Positions 9,039 to 11,817 of a stretch of 11,817 nucleotides of DNA are shown piece by piece; positions within the stretch are counted from its first letter, which is position 1, and the number at the start of each line of letters is the position of its first letter. Source of the stretch: Irineochytrium annulatum (lineage: Eukaryota; Chytridiomycota; Chytridiomycetes; Chytridiales; Chytridiaceae); assembly GCA_027600665.1 (NCBI GenBank), contig JADGJL010000938.1, positions 1-11,817 of the forward strand, read 5' to 3'. The position numbers and the translations under genes are program-made. The notes beneath the pieces were generated by a model. That model was not told where the DNA came from, did not search any database, and saw nothing but the letters and a program-made list of their open reading frames with translations.

Positions 9039-9450
9039 CTTGCCATCCACAAATGTTGATTTCGACGCGTCAAGCTGTGAAGACACATTCAAGCCACCTT
9101 TTGCTAACGCCTGTTGTTAACTGCGTTCACGATGTCCGATAGGAAAAGAAAGGGTCACGATACTTCAAATCATGCCGCCCGTTTAAGGACTTCTAAAAAA
9201 AGTCCTTATCACTAAGTAATTCATAGGCGAACAATGCGCAAGGTGCAGGAGGCACATGGAGATCAATCTTAGCCCAGGAGCGATGGTCCTTTGAGCGTCT
9301 TCAATGATACTCGGTATCTGACGAACCGGTTTTCGGTCGACAATAGCACCTGCCTCTAATGAAAAATGTCCAGACTAAAAAACTGGCAGATACCAGAAAA
9401 ACATCAATGTACTGATCATAGTATGCCAAAATGCATTCGTCCATTATTAT
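9039..9450. other. Intergenic region with upstream sequence of the large gene
   Basis: This 412-bp gap lies between the start of the large ankyrin gene and the stop of the small mitochondrial-like gene, both on the minus strand. It must hold the promoter and 5' leader of the large gene. I see no clear TATA box, tRNA or other RNA gene. It contains a perfect 9-bp-arm hairpin at 9184-9208. A 27-codon plus-strand reading frame (9132-9215) is present but unsupported. An untranslated or short coding first exon of the large gene cannot be excluded: the frame stays open upstream of 9038 back to a stop at 9119, and AACAACAG at 9111-9118 could be an acceptor. Confidence 0.6.
9184..9208. repeat. Perfect inverted repeat, 9-bp arms, 7-nt loop
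   Basis: The arms are TAAGGACTT (9184-9192) and AAGTCCTTA (9200-9208) around the loop CTAAAAA. The repeat lies about 150 bp upstream of the large gene's start codon. It could be a binding site for a dimeric factor, a leader hairpin or a small mobile-element remnant. Nothing else in the sequence decides between these. Confidence 0.7.
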
Positions 9451-9851
9451 TTACAGGTTCATCTTGCTCAGGATCCCGTCATCTCTCCCATACCGCGGCT
9501 GCCTTGGCCGTTGGCCCGACTTGCCGAACCTCATTCTGTACCACTTCATCTGAAAAAGCGGACGAAAAAAGGTCAATGACTTCCAAGCCCATAGAGAAGC
9601 CGTCACGAAATAAATCCATGTCTCACCTTCTGCATGTGATTTAAAATGGCCCCCTTACGCCTCTGCTTGGGCAGCAGGTATCCCTTCAGGTTCGTCTCCT
9701 TCTTGTATGTGATCGATCGGACGGCGGTCCAGCTCGGCCTTGCCGAAGGGAGAGCAAGTCGCGGGGATGCGAAGGTTGTCGACCGTCGGAGCAGCCCGCC
9801 CGTGATCCCCCCTCCCGCAAGCCAGACTCCCTGGACAATCCTCGACCACAT
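9451..9851 (-). CDS. Small basic protein, probably mitochondrial, unrecognised (107 aa)
   Basis: Exons are 9851-9627 and 9549-9451, joined in phase 0 across a 77-nt intron with GTGAGA donor and TTTTTCAG acceptor after a pyrimidine-rich tract. The product starts MWSRIVQGVWLAGGG and has no acidic residue before about residue 49. It has scattered Arg, Ser and Thr and a hydrophobic first 20 residues, which fits a mitochondrial presequence. The mature part is strongly basic: KKETNLKGYLLPKQRRKGAI, then KWYRMRFGKSGQRPRQP, ending in SKMNL. Size, charge and targeting resemble a mitochondrial ribosomal or assembly protein, but I cannot assign a family. ATG 9851 is the first ATG in the frame; an out-of-frame ATG lies upstream at 9909. 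It is divergent from the RBM18 gene. Confidence 0.72.
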
Positions 9852-9934
9852 AGTCGCTTTGTCGAATGCGAACAACAAGTATTTGACGAACGATTGGGGA
9901 TCCACTCATTTGCGATCACAACCCCCTTATCGCA
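9852..9934. promoter_or_regulatory. 83-bp shared divergent promoter region
   Basis: The start codons of the mitochondrial-like gene (minus, 9851) and the RBM18-type gene (plus, 9935) lie back to back with only 83 bp between them. Transcription start sites and core promoter elements for both genes must lie in this stretch or inside the opposite gene. No TATA box is visible. The two genes are therefore candidates for co-regulation. Confidence 0.6.
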
Positions 9935-11316
9935 ATGAAGCGATCCACCTCGTCCGACGCCGCCGAACTCAATGGGAATCGCAAGCGTACCCGCCGCTCT
10001 CCGACGCCAACGGCGGTCCCGCCGATCGCGAGCGGGGTTCCTTCGCCGACGAAATCATTCGACAAACAGTTGGATTTCATCACGCTACCCACTGTGCCGA
10101 CCGACGATGATGAGCGTTCGCAGACGTTATCGCGGACGTTGACGCCGCTGCTGCCTGTAGAGTTCTCGAGCGCTCCGCCGGAGGTTGGGACGTTCCAGCC
10201 GGTGCAGTTTCCGGGTTTTGGGTCAGGGCCGAATGTTGTAGAGCCGGTTCGGAAGCTGGTGGAGATCCAAAGGGTGACAATGGCGCACGAACGTGGGGAC
10301 GGTGTGGACAAGGCCGACGGGACGTCGGCCGGTGGTGTGGATGGTGAGGAGAATGGGGTTGACGGTCCCGCCGTGCAATCGAAGGAAGATCTGTCGGAGG
10401 AATCGACACCGGTAACACCTGCGGAGGACTCACCAGCTGAGAACGGAATGCCCATGGCGAAAGTAGAGGACCTCAAGGACTCCGGCCGCATCTTCGTCTC
10501 CGGCCTCGACGCGACCGTAACCGAGTTCATGATCAAGAAGGCCTTTGAGAAGTTTGGCGCCATCTCCAAGGTACTGTAATCTCTTCCTTTCGTACCCCTT
10601 CGTTGCGCAGAATTCCTCACCGCCCCAGATCGATTTCCTGTGGCACAAATCCGGCCCACACAAAGGCCAGCCTAGGGGTTTCTGCTTCCTGCAATACAAG
10701 GACGGTCGGCCGTGCGCGGAGGCCGCGATCGCGGGGATGAGCGGGAAGGTGTTCTACGGGAGGAAGCTAAGGGTGGATTTTCCGGAGAGGCCTAAGGTGG
10801 AGCCGAGGCCGCAGGGTGCGAGTTGGGAGGGTTCGTTTTTCTTTGGAGAGAGAGTTCCGATAGGAAGAAGGAAATGCTTTAACATATTTGTGATTTTAGG
10901 AGAGATGGTCGGACAACTTCCGCGTCAGCAATTCCGGTCAAAGAAGGACAAGGACGCCTACAAGGAGCTCGTGGCGTCCATCAATCCGAAACTTCAGCCA
11001 AAGAAGAACCTATCGAGGTATGTAACCGAAATTTTCTATTGCTTTGGACCCGGATATTGAATCAAGTTCGCTGAACCGGCTTTGAAGTACGGACGCTAAG
11101 ATTTTTGCACTGGAGAAGAAGCTGTTTGAGCTTGAAAATCCTGTCCCTATACAGGTTCCCGACCCGTACAGCCGGGAATTGCCGCCTAAGCCGGCTGCGG
11201 TTCCGAGGTGGAATGGGAATGGACGGGGAAGAGGACGACCGGGGGGATATGGGCGAGAAGGGCTTTCCGCGAGCAGAGGTGCGGGTTTGAACGGAGCTTT
11301 TGGGACTCGGCGATGA
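9935..11316 (+). CDS. RBM18: RBM18-type RNA-binding protein, single RRM (394 aa)
   Basis: Exons are 9935-10570, 10629-10830, 10900-11017 and 11088-11316, with introns of 58, 69 and 70 nt; the sum is 1185 nt. One RRM spans about residues 184-265: RNP2 is IFVSGL (186-191), then TEFMIKKAFEKFGAISK, and after the first splice IDFLWHKSGPHKGQPRGF with RNP1 RGFCFLQY (228-235). The string FLWHKSGPHKGQPRG closely matches human RBM18 (FLFHKSG...GQPRG). The C-terminal STDAKIFALEKKLFELENP also matches the RBM18 AKIKAIEAKLK segment. Human RBM18 is about 190 aa. This protein has an extra 180-residue low-complexity N-terminus with a KRTRR basic patch and a Gly/Arg-rich tail (GRGRGRPGGYGREG). The precise RNA target is unknown. 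It is probably nuclear. Confidence 0.92.
10831..10899 (+). other. 69-nt intron that stays open in frame (3n, no stop)
   Basis: The proposed second intron of the RBM18-type gene starts GTTCGTTTTT, ends GATTTTAG and has a TTTAACAT branch-like site. Its length is a multiple of three and it holds no in-frame stop, so retention would insert 23 residues (starting SFFFGERVPI) rather than break the protein. T-richness, size and phase-1 borders favour a true intron. The weak GTTCGT donor leaves retention or alternative splicing possible. Confidence 0.65.
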
Positions 11317-11488
11317 GCGTATTCCTGCTTTACGATTGAGCTCTTTCTTTTTATGCTTCAATATACCCGGTTGTGCGAACTGTTACCAAGTGGATATTGT
11401 CACTGCTTAACGGGACAGAAGTAAACTGGAGTGTGGTAAACTCCGATGCAACAAAAATGCATGTACATTTACTCACAAGGAAGAAAGA

Positions 11489-11494
11489 AATAAA
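11489..11494 (+). promoter_or_regulatory. Possible poly(A) signal AATAAA
   Basis: AATAAA lies 172 nt past the RBM18 stop codon. A second copy is at 11615-11620 inside an A-rich tract. Either could direct 3' end formation of the RBM18 transcript; fungal signals are loose, so this is tentative. Confidence 0.35.
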
Positions 11495-11779
11495 ATTCGG
11501 ACTTCAGGCTGGAGAACAAACAGGGCAGGACAGAAATCAGCAGGGAGTAGTCGACAAGGAACACGATTGACCGCATTTAGCTATAGGATATAGAAGGGCC
11601 AAAATCAACTAAAAAATAAAAAGTAAAACAAAAAAGGCACGAGAGGTCAAAGAAATGTGGAGGCTATAAAGGCCGAGAAAAATCAGGGAGAGAATTTCAA
11701 CCAAAAAAAATTGCCCTCGACGAAATTAAACAGGAACATTAAATACTGCCACAGCGAAAGAAGTACCAGATCGCCACAA

Positions 11780-11817
11780 GTCTCGATAGTAAGCCCACCC
11801 CGTCTCGATAGTAAGCC
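11780..11817. repeat. Two direct copies of a 16-bp repeat at the window end
   Basis: GTCTCGATAGTAAGCC occurs at 11780-11795 and again at 11802-11817, separated by CACCCC, which gives a 22-bp period. The second copy ends exactly at the window edge, so the array may continue outside as a minisatellite or it may be just a short tandem duplication. Confidence 0.8.

Larger units (their letters stand above)
11317..11817. other. 3' flank of the RBM18-type gene, no gene recognised
   Basis: The 501 bp after the RBM18 stop codon become strongly A-rich (notably 11600-11710) and contain no convincing coding exon or RNA gene. Reading frames here lack recognisable protein features and start from unlikely codons. 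The region includes two AATAAA hexamers and ends in a short tandem duplication at the window edge. Confidence 0.7.

Noticed and set aside
9132..9215. 27-codon plus-strand reading frame, very basic, starting MSDRKRKGHD
   Set aside because: It is too short, has no known match and overlaps the likely promoter or leader of the large minus-strand gene. It remains possible but unsupported.
9366..9644. 92-codon plus-strand reading frame
   Set aside because: It lies opposite exon 2 and the intron of the mitochondrial-like gene and has no recognisable domain.
11373..11570. 65-codon plus-strand reading frame in the 3' flank
   Set aside because: It lacks an ATG at its start, lies in A-rich sequence and shows no protein features.

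Overview
The window is nuclear DNA of a small-genome eukaryote, most likely an early-diverging (chytrid-like) fungus. The genes are broken by very short introns of 40-77 nt. Most have GT-AG borders and some have clear CTAAC-type branch sites. Intergenic gaps are 83-412 bp. A full-length MSH3 and an RBM18 ortholog, together with a PBZ zinc finger, fit early fungi or another opisthokont-type lineage better than yeasts. The lineage is inferred from content and memory, not from a database search. Exon borders below come from reading frames, splice sites and protein conservation, without transcript data.

Layout, left to right. (1) <1-1624, minus: the N-terminal part of the mismatch-repair ATPase MSH3, in four exons, running off the left edge. 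(2) 1746-9038, minus: one very large gene that first looks like many separate ankyrin ORFs. It resolves into 18 exons whose summed length is an exact multiple of three (6447 nt, 2148 aa). The domain order is a PNKP/aprataxin/APLF-class FHA domain, a canonical PAR-binding zinc finger (PBZ), a nucleotidyltransferase-fold domain with GGS and SDID motifs, a conserved linker, and a long ankyrin array with an acidic tail. (3) 9039-9450: intergenic, with one perfect hairpin. (4) 9451-9851, minus: a two-exon gene for a 107-aa basic, probably mitochondrial protein I do not recognise. (5) 9935-11316, plus: an RBM18-type RRM protein in four exons, divergent from gene 4 across only 83 bp. (6) 11317-11817: A-rich 3' flank with possible poly(A) signals, ending in two copies of a 16-bp direct repeat.

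The main find is gene 2. FHA and PBZ together are the hallmark of APLF-type DNA-strand-break factors, where FHA binds phosphorylated XRCC1/XRCC4 and PBZ binds poly(ADP-ribose). Here they are fused to an apparently intact nucleotidyltransferase active site and about 15 ankyrin repeats. The catalytic SDIDL motif can be reconstructed only by accepting a GC-AG intron that splits its last codon. The gene lies 121 bp downstream of... rather, its stop lies 121 bp upstream of the MSH3 start on the same strand, so two genome-maintenance genes sit in tandem. I infer a PAR- and phospho-dependent nucleotidyltransferase scaffold acting at damaged DNA; its substrate is unknown.
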